DNA of 64,000 bases from CAIYRG01 sp036273455. Lineage in GTDB: Bacteria; Pseudomonadota; Alphaproteobacteria; Micropepsales; Micropepsaceae. A program made the position numbers and the translations under genes. Of this stretch, positions 43,848 to 52,412 are shown piece after piece; the stretch's first letter is position 1; every line of letters begins with the position of its first letter. The notes beneath the pieces were generated by a model. That model was not told the origin of the DNA. It ran no database searches and was given only the letters and a program-made list of their open reading frames with translations. The DNA is taken from positions 79,706 to 143,705 of the forward strand of contig DASUHP010000133.1 in NCBI GenBank assembly GCA_036273455.1. The letters are read 5' to 3'.

Positions 43848-44876
43848 ATGGAAGTAAAAACCGCGCTGGTCGGCCGCTTTATCGCTGAACCGCCCGATAA
43901 ACTCGTCGCCGCGCTGGTATTCGGGCCGGATTACGGCGTTGTGCGCGAACGCGCCAATGCGCTTGCCCTCACAGCGGTACCCGATCTGGCAGATCCGTTT
44001 CGGGTCGTCGAATTGGACGAGAGCAAAATTTTGTCCGACCCGGCCTGCCTGTCGGATGAGGCGGCAGCACTGTCCATGACCGGGGGGCGGCGGCTGATCC
44101 GTATTCGCGATGCCGGCAACAATCTCTCACCCGCGATGGCGCGGTTCCTCGATGATCCTGCCGGCGACGCGCTGATCGTCATCGAGGCGGGCGACCTCGC
44201 CAAAAGCTCGAGTCTGCGGCAACTATTTGTGCGAGCGAACAATGCCGCCGCGATTGCCTGTTACCCCGACACCGAGCGCGACCTTGAACCGCTTGTGCGC
44301 GCAGCCCTGAAAGCCGAAAAGCTGTCGATTGATTCCGATGCTCTGCGGGTACTGGTTTCAAGGCTGGGTTCCGATCGCGGCGTGACCCGATCGGAACTGG
44401 AAAAACTGTCGCTTTATGCGATGGGCGACAATGTTGTCACCGAAGCGCATATCGATGCCGTCATGGGTGACGAATCGCAATTGCGGATCGAAGAGGCCGC
44501 GGACGCCGCGGGAACGGGCGATTATATACGGCTCGACCGCACGCTTACCCGTCTCTGGGCAGCCGGCACCATGCCCGCCACAGTGCTGCGTCGCGCTATG
44601 GGGCATTTTCAGCAGGTATTGGCGGCGAGCGGGGATGTCGCCGGCGGTACGGATGCAGCCAGCGCGATGAAAAAATTGCGCCCTCCAGTTCATTTTTCCC
44701 GCAGCCGCAGCTTTCTCGCCCAGGTCTCGCGCTGGAACAATGAAAGCATCCTCCGCGCGCTGAATCTGCTTTACGAAGCCGAGGCGCTGACGCGCACCAC
44801 CGGCGTCCCGGAGGAGGCGGCCTGTTCGCGCGCGCTGTTCACGGTCGCTGCACTCGCGCATATGGACCGTCGCTGA
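43848..44876 (+). CDS. holA: DNA polymerase III delta subunit
   Basis: 342 residues. LVFGPDYGVVRERANAL, SSLRQLFVRANNAAAIACYPD and the C-terminal FSRSRSFLAQVSRWN; the AAA+-like domain lacks a P-loop, as expected for delta. It opens the sliding clamp in the clamp loader. The ATG is 4 bases after the lptE stop and the stop overlaps hisF (TGATG). Confidence 0.92.
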   Translation: MEVKTALVGRFIAEPPDKLVAALVFGPDYGVVRERANALALTAVPDLADPFRVVELDESKILSDPACLSDEAAALSMTGGRRLIRIRDAGNNLSPAMARFLDDPAGDALIVIEAGDLAKSSSLRQLFVRANNAAAIACYPDTERDLEPLVRAALKAEKLSIDSDALRVLVSRLGSDRGVTRSELEKLSLYAMGDNVVTEAHIDAVMGDESQLRIEEAADAAGTGDYIRLDRTLTRLWAAGTMPATVLRRAMGHFQQVLAASGDVAGGTDAASAMKKLRPPVHFSRSRSFLAQVSRWNNESILRALNLLYEAEALTRTTGVPEEAACSRALFTVAALAHMDRR

Positions 44877-45631
44877 TGCTCAAAATCCGCGTCATTCCCT
44901 GCCTCGATGTGAAAGATGGGCGCGTGGTGAAGGGTGTGCAATTTCTGTCACTCCGCGATGCCGGCGATCCGGTCGAACAGGCAATGATCTACGACGATGC
45001 CGGAGCGGACGAACTGTGTTTTCTCGATATCACCGCAAGCCATGAAAAACGCCCGATACTGCTGGAGGTCGTCGCGCGCACAGCATCAGTATGCTTCATG
45101 CCGCTGACGGTTGGCGGCGGAATCCGCACCATTGCAGACATTCGCGCGCTGCTGCTCGCGGGCGCCGACAAAGTCTCAATCAATACCGAGGCGGTACGCC
45201 GCCCGGAATTTGTCCGGGAAGCGGCAGAAAAATTCGGCACCCAATGCATTGTTGCGGCGATTGACGCCAAGCGCGTAGGTACGAGATTCGAGGTATTCAC
45301 TCATGGCGGACGCAATGCGACCGGAATTGATGCGGTCGAACATGCGGTCAAACTGACGAATTTGGGTGCCGGTGAAATTCTGCTGACCTCGATGGATCGT
45401 GACGGCACGAAAGCAGGTTACGATCTCGAACTGACGCGCGCGATAGCCGATGCGGTTGCTGTGCCGGTGATCGCGTCCGGCGGGGTCGGCGATGTGGACG
45501 ATCTGGTGGCAGGGGTAACCGAAGGGCACGCGAATGCGGTGCTCGCGGCGTCGATTTTCCATTTTGGCGAGGTGACGGTGCGTGACGCGAAAGCGCGGCT
45601 CGCTGCCGCCGGCCTGCCCGTCCGTCTCTGA
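44876..45631 (+). CDS. hisF: imidazole glycerol phosphate synthase, cyclase subunit HisF
   Basis: 251 residues. RVIPCLDVKDGRVVKGVQF with the catalytic aspartate, VGGGIRTIADIRALL, GAGEILLTSMDRDGTKAGYD and VIASGGVGDVDDL. It joins HisH to close the imidazole ring. Here it is the last gene of leuS-lptE-holA-hisF, away from hisA-hisH. Its stop abuts that of the convergent PilZ gene. Confidence 0.96.
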   Translation: MLKIRVIPCLDVKDGRVVKGVQFLSLRDAGDPVEQAMIYDDAGADELCFLDITASHEKRPILLEVVARTASVCFMPLTVGGGIRTIADIRALLLAGADKVSINTEAVRRPEFVREAAEKFGTQCIVAAIDAKRVGTRFEVFTHGGRNATGIDAVEHAVKLTNLGAGEILLTSMDRDGTKAGYDLELTRAIADAVAVPVIASGGVGDVDDLVAGVTEGHANAVLAASIFHFGEVTVRDAKARLAAAGLPVRL

Positions 45632-45988
45632 TTACGCTGCCTCGTCCCTGCCGAATAAGTGGCGGTTGATGGCGACGGTTAGCCGGTCGGCAAGCTTGCC
45701 CCGTTTATGCCGCGAGCAGGTGAAAGTCATGGCGAAACCATCTTTTTTGACCGCCGTGATGCGACCTTCGAACTGGCCCAGTTCGCCCAGATAGACAATC
45801 GCCTCGTCGCCTGTCCGGCCAAGAAATTTGCAATGGAGCAGTGCACCGCCGGCGGAAATGTCCTCGAGTTCGCACTGTGCTTCCTGGCCGATATCGGGAA
45901 AGTAAACCTTTCCAGTCCGGCTCATCCGGATACGGCGAAAGCGCCGCTTCTCCTTCAATGCTTCTTCAACGATGTCACGCTTACCCAC
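45632..45988 (-). CDS. PilZ-domain protein
   Basis: 118 residues. KRRFRRIRMSRTGKVYFP is the RXXXR c-di-GMP motif and LEDISAGGALLHCKF the (D/N)xSxxG motif. Stand-alone PilZ adaptor, probably cytoplasmic, sensing c-di-GMP. No partner nearby, though two rhomboid proteases follow. Divergent from the small secreted protein at 46169 over 180 AT-richer bases. Confidence 0.85.
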   Translation of the reverse strand: MGKRDIVEEALKEKRRFRRIRMSRTGKVYFPDIGQEAQCELEDISAGGALLHCKFLGRTGDEAIVYLGELGQFEGRITAVKKDGFAMTFTCSRHKRGKLADRLTVAINRHLFGRDEAA

Positions 45989-46168
45989 GCGCGCCCCCCG
46001 CAGGCCAATTTGGATATCATTACGCTATCATGAGGTGTTCAACAGATCGTTTAACGAATCATTCGAAATCATTGAAATTCAAGAACAAAGCACCGCAGCG
46101 CGACGGCGTGACAAAAGTCTTCCCGGAACCATTGGCCGGGCGTAGGGTTCGCTAAGGGGAGAACAGAC

Positions 46169-46546
46169 ATGAGCCGCCGATTAGTTGCGATCGCCGTGCT
46201 TGCGGCGATTATGCCTTGGACCGGGTTAATGGCTCAGCCAATTCCGGTCGCGCCCGGGGTTGATTTGTCGATCGGGTCCAATGCCGATCCGGGGGCGGGA
46301 CAGACCGGCTATAACGTCAAAAATATGGATTTCGACCTCTGGTGCCAGCAAACCCAGCGCTATGAAAGCAGCCGCTGCGAGGCGCGCCGTCCGGAGGACG
46401 TCAAGGCATTTGAGGATTATCGTACGGCAGTCGAGCGGTACGAACTCGATTTCCTCAAGCAGCAACAGCATGACGATGCATTTCGCGCGCGACTTAGTCG
46501 CGATCCTCTGCAGAATGTGCAAGGCAAGCAGGACGGATTGCCGTAG
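46169..46546 (+). CDS. small secreted protein, unknown function
   Basis: 125 residues. Signal peptide to about residue 22 (GLMAQ). Mature part FDLWCQQTQRYESSRCEARRPEDVKAFEDYRTAVERYELDFLKQQQHDDAFRARL is helical and amphipathic, with one cysteine pair 10 residues apart. Related short proteins occur across alphaproteobacteria without assigned function. Its 3' end is 3 bases from the convergent rhomboid gene. Confidence 0.7.
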   Translation: MSRRLVAIAVLAAIMPWTGLMAQPIPVAPGVDLSIGSNADPGAGQTGYNVKNMDFDLWCQQTQRYESSRCEARRPEDVKAFEDYRTAVERYELDFLKQQQHDDAFRARLSRDPLQNVQGKQDGLP

Positions 46547-46549
46547 AGT

Positions 46550-47254
46550 CTAGCCCCAGGGTCCGCGTTTGTAGCGTCCGAATAGCGGGAATTGCGACAA
46601 GAACGGAGTCAAAACCAAACCGAGCGCAAACCCTCCGACATGGGCCATCCATGCGGTACCGGGTGCTCCTGGCGACGTCAAAAACGCATTCAGCACCTGC
46701 AGCAGAAACCAGAATCCCACCACATAGAAGGCGGAGATTTTCGTCGGATACAGAAGAATTCCGAGCGGAATGATGACGGTCACGCGGGTGCGGGGAAAAA
46801 TCAGCACATAGGCCGCAAGCACGCCGGAAATCGCGCCTGACGCGCCGATCAGCGGCACCGTGGATTCGGGGTTGATGATCCCTTCGGAAAGCGCAGCCGC
46901 AACACCGCAGATCAGATAAAAAAACAAATACCGCGTGTGCCCCATGGCGTCTTCGACATTGTTCCCGAAGATCCAGAGGTAAAGCATGTTTCCGCCGACA
47001 TGCAGGAAACCACCATGCATGAACATCGAAGTGAAGATTGTCACCCACGCCCAGGAAATGCCGAAGGCGACCGCCGGGGTGGTTGAGGCGAACAGACCCT
47101 TTGGAACGAAGCCCAACGTATAGATCAGTGCCTGCGAATCCTGCTCGTCGAAAGTGAGCTGCCAAAAAAAGACCGCTACGCAGGCGGCAATCAAACCCCA
47201 GGTGACAAAGGGCACCAGCCGCGTTGTCGGATTTTCGTCGGAGATGGGAATCAT
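46550..47254 (-). CDS. rhomboid-family intramembrane serine protease
   Basis: 234 residues, start at ATG 47254. Six membrane segments; MFMHGGFLHVGGNMLYLWIFGNNVED, nucleophile serine in IGASGAISGVL near residue 137, and the catalytic histidine in AHVGGFALG. It cleaves membrane proteins. An upstream 33-codon extension was rejected. Confidence 0.92.
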   Translation of the reverse strand: MIPISDENPTTRLVPFVTWGLIAACVAVFFWQLTFDEQDSQALIYTLGFVPKGLFASTTPAVAFGISWAWVTIFTSMFMHGGFLHVGGNMLYLWIFGNNVEDAMGHTRYLFFYLICGVAAALSEGIINPESTVPLIGASGAISGVLAAYVLIFPRTRVTVIIPLGILLYPTKISAFYVVGFWFLLQVLNAFLTSPGAPGTAWMAHVGGFALGLVLTPFLSQFPLFGRYKRGPWG

Positions 47255-47401
47255 GAAACAGCGTTCAACCGAAATCGCGGGAAGCGGCCGAAAATAGCGG
47301 AAATTGTCCGATATATCGTCAAAAACGCGCAGTCGGTGGAAATGCCACGCCAATGTTCAGGCGCGCGACCCGCTGTCGGGATTGGATAAGTTTGGCCGGA
47401 G

Positions 47402-47728
47402 CTAACCGTTGCCCAGATAGCGCATTTGCCCTTGATAGACTTGGCCGATCTGATCCCGGCGCCGGGCCAGCCGGGCGGCTTCGTCGTGCAACTTCGCGCG
47501 TTGCGCTGCGCCGATCGCCTTATCGAAGTGCATGCGGGCTTCTTCATACCGGCTTCGCGCAGCCTCCGGCCGGCACTCGCGCATCGCCTCGTACGCGGCC
47601 TCGGCAAATGCTTCCAGCCGCACCAGATCGACACGCGCTGCGATGGCATTCTCATCAGGCACCCGGGAGGACGCAGTCTTCCGCTTTCCGGAACCCATAC
47701 GCCTGCGCCACCAATCCCGGATCGACAT
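47402..47728 (-). CDS. small helical repeat-like protein, unknown function
   Basis: 108 residues from ATG 47728, six bases after AGGAG; the adjacent ATG at 47731 has no spacing to it. Basic N terminus (WWRRRMGSGKRK), then helices rich in Ala, Arg and Glu (AFAEAAYEAMRECRPEAARSRYEEARMHFDKAIGAAQRAKLHDEAARLARRRDQI), reading like one or two TPR-type hairpins. Sandwiched between two rhomboid genes. No family recognised. Confidence 0.6.
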   Translation of the reverse strand: MSIRDWWRRRMGSGKRKTASSRVPDENAIAARVDLVRLEAFAEAAYEAMRECRPEAARSRYEEARMHFDKAIGAAQRAKLHDEAARLARRRDQIGQVYQGQMRYLGNG

Positions 47729-47894
47729 CATTTGCTCCTGCGTCCCCCGCACCGGGTGGGTTTTAGAACGAGTGATGGGCCGCTCCAACAGCCCTGTGCT
47801 ACCTTGCCGTTCAAACTCGATGCTGACGTCAAAGTTCCTGCTCTGCAACCAAATTTCGCCACGATATCGCGATGCACTCAAACCAGGTGTGAGC

Positions 47895-48605
47895 ATGACT
47901 TTCGTTCCCAACCGGCGATCAATTCGGCAGCCACTTCTCAATGCGCCGCCAGTCGTGTTGTGGCTGATTGCCGGCTTGGTCGCGTGTCACGTCATTCGCA
48001 TCTGGCTTCCGGGCGAGTTGCCCGACGCAATACTGGCTCGGTTTGCCTTTATACCCGCGCGTTACGCCGAATGGATGACCCATGCCACCATACCCGGCGG
48101 TTGGCCTGAACTCGTCGCCCCGCTGATCACTTACATGCTGCTGCACGCCGATTACGCCCATATTGGTATCAACAGCATATGGCTGTTGGTGTTCGGTCCG
48201 GCCGTTGCGAGATGGCTGGGAGCGGGCCGGTTTCTCCTGTTCTTCGTGTTTTGTGGCATCGTGGCGGCGCTGGTTCATCTGGCGGTGTATTGGGGCTCGC
48301 CGGTTGCGGTCATCGGGGCAAGTGGTGCGATTTCCGGCCTGATGGCCGCCGGCATGCGCATTCTCTATGGTCAGGTTTATGAGCGGCCTGACGGATTGGC
48401 GCCAATTCTTTCACGGCCGATCGTAATGTTCTCGCTGGTTTGGACCGGGGTGAACATCGTGAGCGGCGTTTTTCGGATCGGAGTCACGGGCGACGTCTCT
48501 CTCGTCGCCTGGGTCGCCCATCTCGGCGGTTATTTTGCCGGCCTTCTGACCCTGGGATTATTTCTTCGCCGGACGGCAGCGCGCTTGCCCTGGGTGCCGC
48601 GATAG
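47895..48605 (+). CDS. second rhomboid-family intramembrane serine protease
   Basis: 236 residues. PLITYMLLHADYAHIGINSIWLLVFGPAVAR, IGASGAISGLMAAGMRIL with the serine near residue 144, and AHLGGYFAGL. A different subfamily from the first (YmfH/GlpG-like differences in the N terminus). ATG 47895 was chosen because the longer frame (from 47532) overlaps the other gene and lacks membrane character. Confidence 0.9.
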   Translation: MTFVPNRRSIRQPLLNAPPVVLWLIAGLVACHVIRIWLPGELPDAILARFAFIPARYAEWMTHATIPGGWPELVAPLITYMLLHADYAHIGINSIWLLVFGPAVARWLGAGRFLLFFVFCGIVAALVHLAVYWGSPVAVIGASGAISGLMAAGMRILYGQVYERPDGLAPILSRPIVMFSLVWTGVNIVSGVFRIGVTGDVSLVAWVAHLGGYFAGLLTLGLFLRRTAARLPWVPR

Positions 48606-48723
48606 TGACCGGGCCGATCTGGCCGGGACGATGCAGGGACTGAAATTTGCCCGAAACAGGATTAAATTGCCCGGCTGTCGCCGCACAACACGAATTGCGG
48701 CTCACGACAAAAGGCGGACAACT

Positions 48724-50808
48724 TTGAAGACCAGATCCATAGCCCTGCTCACGATCGCATTCGGCGCATGCATGATTGCCGCGGAGGCTGCAGAGATTTC
48801 GACGGCGCCGGCCGCGACCGCCATCCAGGCGCAGGCGAAGCCCCATTTCGGGACATGGGGTGTCGACCTTTCGAGCATCGATGCCAACACCCATCCGGGG
48901 AATGATTTCTTCCGGTACGTCAATGGCGCTTGGTACGATAAGGCCGCCATTCCCAATGACCGCACCAGCACCGGATCATTTCAGGATCTCCAGATTCAAA
49001 GCGAGGACGAAGTCCGCGCGATCGTGAACGGACTGGAGTCCAGAACCGGGGCGCTGTCGCCGGATGAGCAAAAAGTCCGAGACCTTTATCGCAGCTTTGT
49101 CGACACTCAGCACATCGAACAGCTCGGTATCGCACCCGCCAAACCGGTGCTCGATGCCATAGCTGCCATACGCACGCCGGACGATGTCGCGCGCATGATG
49201 GGCTCGCGCCATTGGGGCACCAAATCCCTGTTCCGCGCGGGTATCGGAATCGACGACAAGAAGCCGGATTCCTATTCCGTTAATCTCGGACAATCGGGAC
49301 TGGGGCTACCCGACCGCGATTACTACCTGCTGACCGACAAGCAGATCATCGCGGCCCGCGACGGTTATCGCGCCTACATCGCGAAGGTTTTCGATCTGGC
49401 CCAAATTCCGGGCGGTCCTGAAAAATCGGCAACGATTCTCGATCTCGAAACGGCGATTGCGAAACTGCAGTGGACGCGTACCGAACGGCGGAACGCGGAA
49501 AAAACCTATAACCCGATGACGGTTGCTGAGCTGGAGCATTCCGCCCCCGGTTTTCCATGGCGCGCGTTCCTCACCGAGCAGGGAATTCCCGGCGCGACGG
49601 ACGGCACCCGCCGGGTCATCGTCGAAGAGAACACGGCCTTTCCGGCATTGGCAGCCTTGTTTGCCGCGACGCCGGTTTCAACCTGGCGAGATTATCTCAC
49701 TTTTCACTACCTCTCAGATCATGCGGCATCTCTGCCCAAAGCCTTCGATGAGGCCCGATTCGATTTGTTCGGCAAAACCATGGGCGGTCAGAAGGAGCAG
49801 CTCGCGCGCGAGAAGCGCGGCGTGCTGTTCCTGGACGGTGTGATGGGTGAGGACGTGGGCAAAATATACGTTGCCCGCTATTTCTCGCCGGAGGCCAAGG
49901 CCAAGGCGCAGGCACTCGTCTCGAATTTGCTAGCGATTTACCGTCAGCGCATCCAGGCCGCAGACTGGATGTCGCCAGACACGCGCCAACAAGCACTGGC
50001 GAAGCTGGCGAAGATCAACGTCAAAATCGGCTACCCCGATATTTGGCGGGACTATTCCAAACTCCAGGTCGACCCGAATGACCTTCTTGGCAACGGCGAG
50101 CGTGCCGGAGAATTCGAGTGGAATCGGCGGCTCGCCCGGCTTGACCAGCCGGTAGACCGCAGCGAGTGGGGAATGTCGCCGCAGACCGTCAACGCCTATT
50201 ACAACCCGTCGCTCAATGAGATCGTGTTTCCGGCAGCAATCCTGCAGCCGCCGTTCTTTGATTCCAATGCGGACGATGCCGTCAATTATGGCGGCATCGG
50301 AGCCGTCATCGGACATGAAATCAGCCACGGATTCGACGATCAGGGCAGCAAATATGACGCAACAGGTGAGCTCAAGAACTGGTGGACCGCAGATGATCGC
50401 AAGAATTTCGATGCGCGGACTGGCGCTCTGGCCAGGCAGTACAGCGGCTACAGTCCGCTGACCGGACTGTTCATCAATGGCGAGCTGACGCTGGGTGAGA
50501 ATATCGCCGATCTTGCCGGACTGAATATTGCGTTGGCGGCCTATCATCTATCGCTCGGTGGGAAGCCCGCGCCGGTAATTGGTGGACTCACCGGTGACCA
50601 GCGTTTTTTTCTCGGCTGGGGTCAAGTTTGGCGCTTCAAGTCACAGGATCAGGCCGCGCGGCAGCGGCTGCTTTCCGATCCGCATAGCCCGCCCGAGTTC
50701 CGGGTTGACGGCACCGTGCGCAACATCGACGCGTGGTATACCGCGTTCGACGTCAAGCCGGACGACAAGCTGTATTTGGCGCCAGAATCGCGCGTTCACC
50801 TTTGGTAA
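48724..50808 (+). CDS. M13-family (neprilysin/PepO-like) metallopeptidase
   Basis: 694 residues from TTG 48724; the alternative ATG at 48631 adds 31 residues before the signal peptide. Signal segment TRSIALLTIAFGACMIAAEAAE, then the M13 N domain (PGNDFFRYVNGAW), NPSLNEIVFPAAILQPPFF, zinc motif HEISH at 531-535 and the third ligand E592 in GENIADLAGLNIA. Probably periplasmic, acting on peptides. Full length. Confidence 0.9.
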   Translation: MKTRSIALLTIAFGACMIAAEAAEISTAPAATAIQAQAKPHFGTWGVDLSSIDANTHPGNDFFRYVNGAWYDKAAIPNDRTSTGSFQDLQIQSEDEVRAIVNGLESRTGALSPDEQKVRDLYRSFVDTQHIEQLGIAPAKPVLDAIAAIRTPDDVARMMGSRHWGTKSLFRAGIGIDDKKPDSYSVNLGQSGLGLPDRDYYLLTDKQIIAARDGYRAYIAKVFDLAQIPGGPEKSATILDLETAIAKLQWTRTERRNAEKTYNPMTVAELEHSAPGFPWRAFLTEQGIPGATDGTRRVIVEENTAFPALAALFAATPVSTWRDYLTFHYLSDHAASLPKAFDEARFDLFGKTMGGQKEQLAREKRGVLFLDGVMGEDVGKIYVARYFSPEAKAKAQALVSNLLAIYRQRIQAADWMSPDTRQQALAKLAKINVKIGYPDIWRDYSKLQVDPNDLLGNGERAGEFEWNRRLARLDQPVDRSEWGMSPQTVNAYYNPSLNEIVFPAAILQPPFFDSNADDAVNYGGIGAVIGHEISHGFDDQGSKYDATGELKNWWTADDRKNFDARTGALARQYSGYSPLTGLFINGELTLGENIADLAGLNIALAAYHLSLGGKPAPVIGGLTGDQRFFLGWGQVWRFKSQDQAARQRLLSDPHSPPEFRVDGTVRNIDAWYTAFDVKPDDKLYLAPESRVHLW

Positions 50809-50833
50809 TAGGGCCGGTTCGCATCGGCTATTA
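50806..50833 (+). terminator. inverted repeat overlapping the M13 stop codon
   Basis: TAATAG (50806-50811) and CTATTA (50828-50833) can pair and extend by CCG/CGG with a GG bulge. There is no clear T-tract; it could be a weak terminator. The rest of the 213-base gap to 51021 is GC-rich without a recognised feature. Confidence 0.25.
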
Positions 50834-51021
50834 CGCTTGCTTTGGCGACGGCTGCGGGCTAACGCTTCGCACGTCCCGGCCTGCCGGAGCTTGAGGCGCC
50901 GGCGGGGCAGCGCAGGCGGGGGCTTGAAGCCTGCATACAGCCCGAGCAACCGAAGCTCGTTCGCCTGGCTTGCGCAAATCGCGCCAGCAGGCAACGCGAA
51001 GTCTTGGATGATGGAGTCCTC

Positions 51022-51666
51022 ATGAGTGAAGCGATCAGTCCAGCGATCCATGCGACGGTGACGTCGCCACGATGGAATCTGCGTCGAATCGTCCTGATCT
51101 CCGGATTGGCAATTCTGCTTCTGGTCGCGGGGGGTGTGATTACGCTGGTTGGGCAGCGCCTGCTCGGTGGCAGCATTTCGCCGAACGAAGTGCGAATCAC
51201 ATCGTATCAGGACTGGCGTGTGCTGTGCCCGGCCGTCACACCCCAGACACAAAATTGCACGCTGTCGACCGAAGTCACCCGCGACGCGGGTAATGGGACA
51301 CCGGGCGGTACCTTGCTCACGCTCCAAATGTCCAGTCCGGCGCCGGACGGCAGCATGACCGTCATCGTTCCCCATGGTGTGCTGCTCGAGCCCGGCCTTG
51401 CATTCGAGATCGGCAACGACCCGATGCGCGTGCGCCCATACGAGACCTGCAGCAATGCCGGATGCATTGCCTTGGTCACCGTCGATGCCGACACGCTGAA
51501 ATCGCTGCGCGCCAACAGCGCGGGCAATATCACTGTCGCCGCACCCAACGCGCAGCAGCCGGTCAAGATTCCTTTCTCACTTAAGGGATTCGGCGACGGC
51601 TATGCCGCACTGGCGCGCGAAAATGCGCGGCGTACCGGTTTCTTGAGCTTTTTGACGCGCTCCTGA
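51022..51666 (+). CDS. IalB-family (invasion-associated locus B) membrane-anchored protein
   Basis: 214 residues; ATG 51022 follows GGAG. One N-terminal transmembrane helix (ISGLAILLLVAGGVITLVG), then an IalB domain: YQDWRVLCP, NCTLSTEVTRDA, VIVPHGVLLEPGLAFEIGND, ETCSNAGCIALVTVDADTLKSLRAN. The domain is common in alphaproteobacteria, linked to invasion in Bartonella but of unknown role elsewhere. First of a tandem pair. Confidence 0.85.
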   Translation: MSEAISPAIHATVTSPRWNLRRIVLISGLAILLLVAGGVITLVGQRLLGGSISPNEVRITSYQDWRVLCPAVTPQTQNCTLSTEVTRDAGNGTPGGTLLTLQMSSPAPDGSMTVIVPHGVLLEPGLAFEIGNDPMRVRPYETCSNAGCIALVTVDADTLKSLRANSAGNITVAAPNAQQPVKIPFSLKGFGDGYAALARENARRTGFLSFLTRS

Positions 51667-51687
51667 CGGCCGCATAGGAGAATCGTG

Positions 51688-52344
51688 ATGTTCAATTCCA
51701 TCCGTATCGCTTTCGCAGCAGGCTTGATGGTGCTGCCTTCGCTGGCTTTTGCGCAGGCGCCTGCTGCAGCTCCTCCGCCGGCCGATCCTGCCGCCGCAGC
51801 GCAGGCGCAGGCCGCGGCAGCCTTCTCGGTCAACCAGAATGTCGGCGACTGGGTCGTTCGTTGCGTTCAGACCACCGTCAAGAGTCCCGCGCCCTGCGAA
51901 GTGCTGCAGGTGACCGTCAACAAGGACACAAAGCAGCGTCTCTCAAGTCTTTCGCTCGCCTATGTTCCGAGCCGCGATAGCTACGCGATGCAGGTGGTTG
52001 TCCCGACCGGAGTGGCGCTTGCCAAGGGGCTGCTGCTCGGTCCATCGACACAGGGCATGAAATATACTCGCTGCGAGCGGGACGGGTGTTATGTCGAAAC
52101 GGTCGTCGACAACACCGCTGTACAGACGCTGGGTAAAGCCGGCAAAGCCACCGATATCGCCGTCGTGCCTTATGGCAAAAGCGATCAAATCAAATTCCCG
52201 GTTTCGCTGACCGGATTTACTGAGGCAATGGACCGGATGAAGAGCTACTCCAAGGAACGCGCGGTGGCGCTGCCTCCTCCACCAGCACAACCAGGTGCAG
52301 CTCCTGCCGCGGCAGCGCCGGCGCGGGCGCCCGCAAAGAAGTAA
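51688..52344 (+). CDS. IalB-family secreted protein
   Basis: 218 residues from ATG 51688, seven bases after TAGGAG. Cleavable signal (LAFAQ), Pro/Ala linker, then IalB domain: GDWVVRCVQTT, CEVLQVTVNKD, VVVPTGVALAKGLLLGPS and YTRCERDGCYVETVVD, with the domain's four cysteines. Tail is Pro/Ala-rich. Same strand, 21 bases after the first; the two are diverged paralogues. Confidence 0.87.
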   Translation: MFNSIRIAFAAGLMVLPSLAFAQAPAAAPPPADPAAAAQAQAAAAFSVNQNVGDWVVRCVQTTVKSPAPCEVLQVTVNKDTKQRLSSLSLAYVPSRDSYAMQVVVPTGVALAKGLLLGPSTQGMKYTRCERDGCYVETVVDNTAVQTLGKAGKATDIAVVPYGKSDQIKFPVSLTGFTEAMDRMKSYSKERAVALPPPPAQPGAAPAAAAPARAPAKK

Positions 52345-52412
52345 CACAGCCGTTCTTTCGTGACCCCGCGCGGGTACAAGTGACTCGTGCGGAACAGCGA
52401 ACCGGGGTTGGG

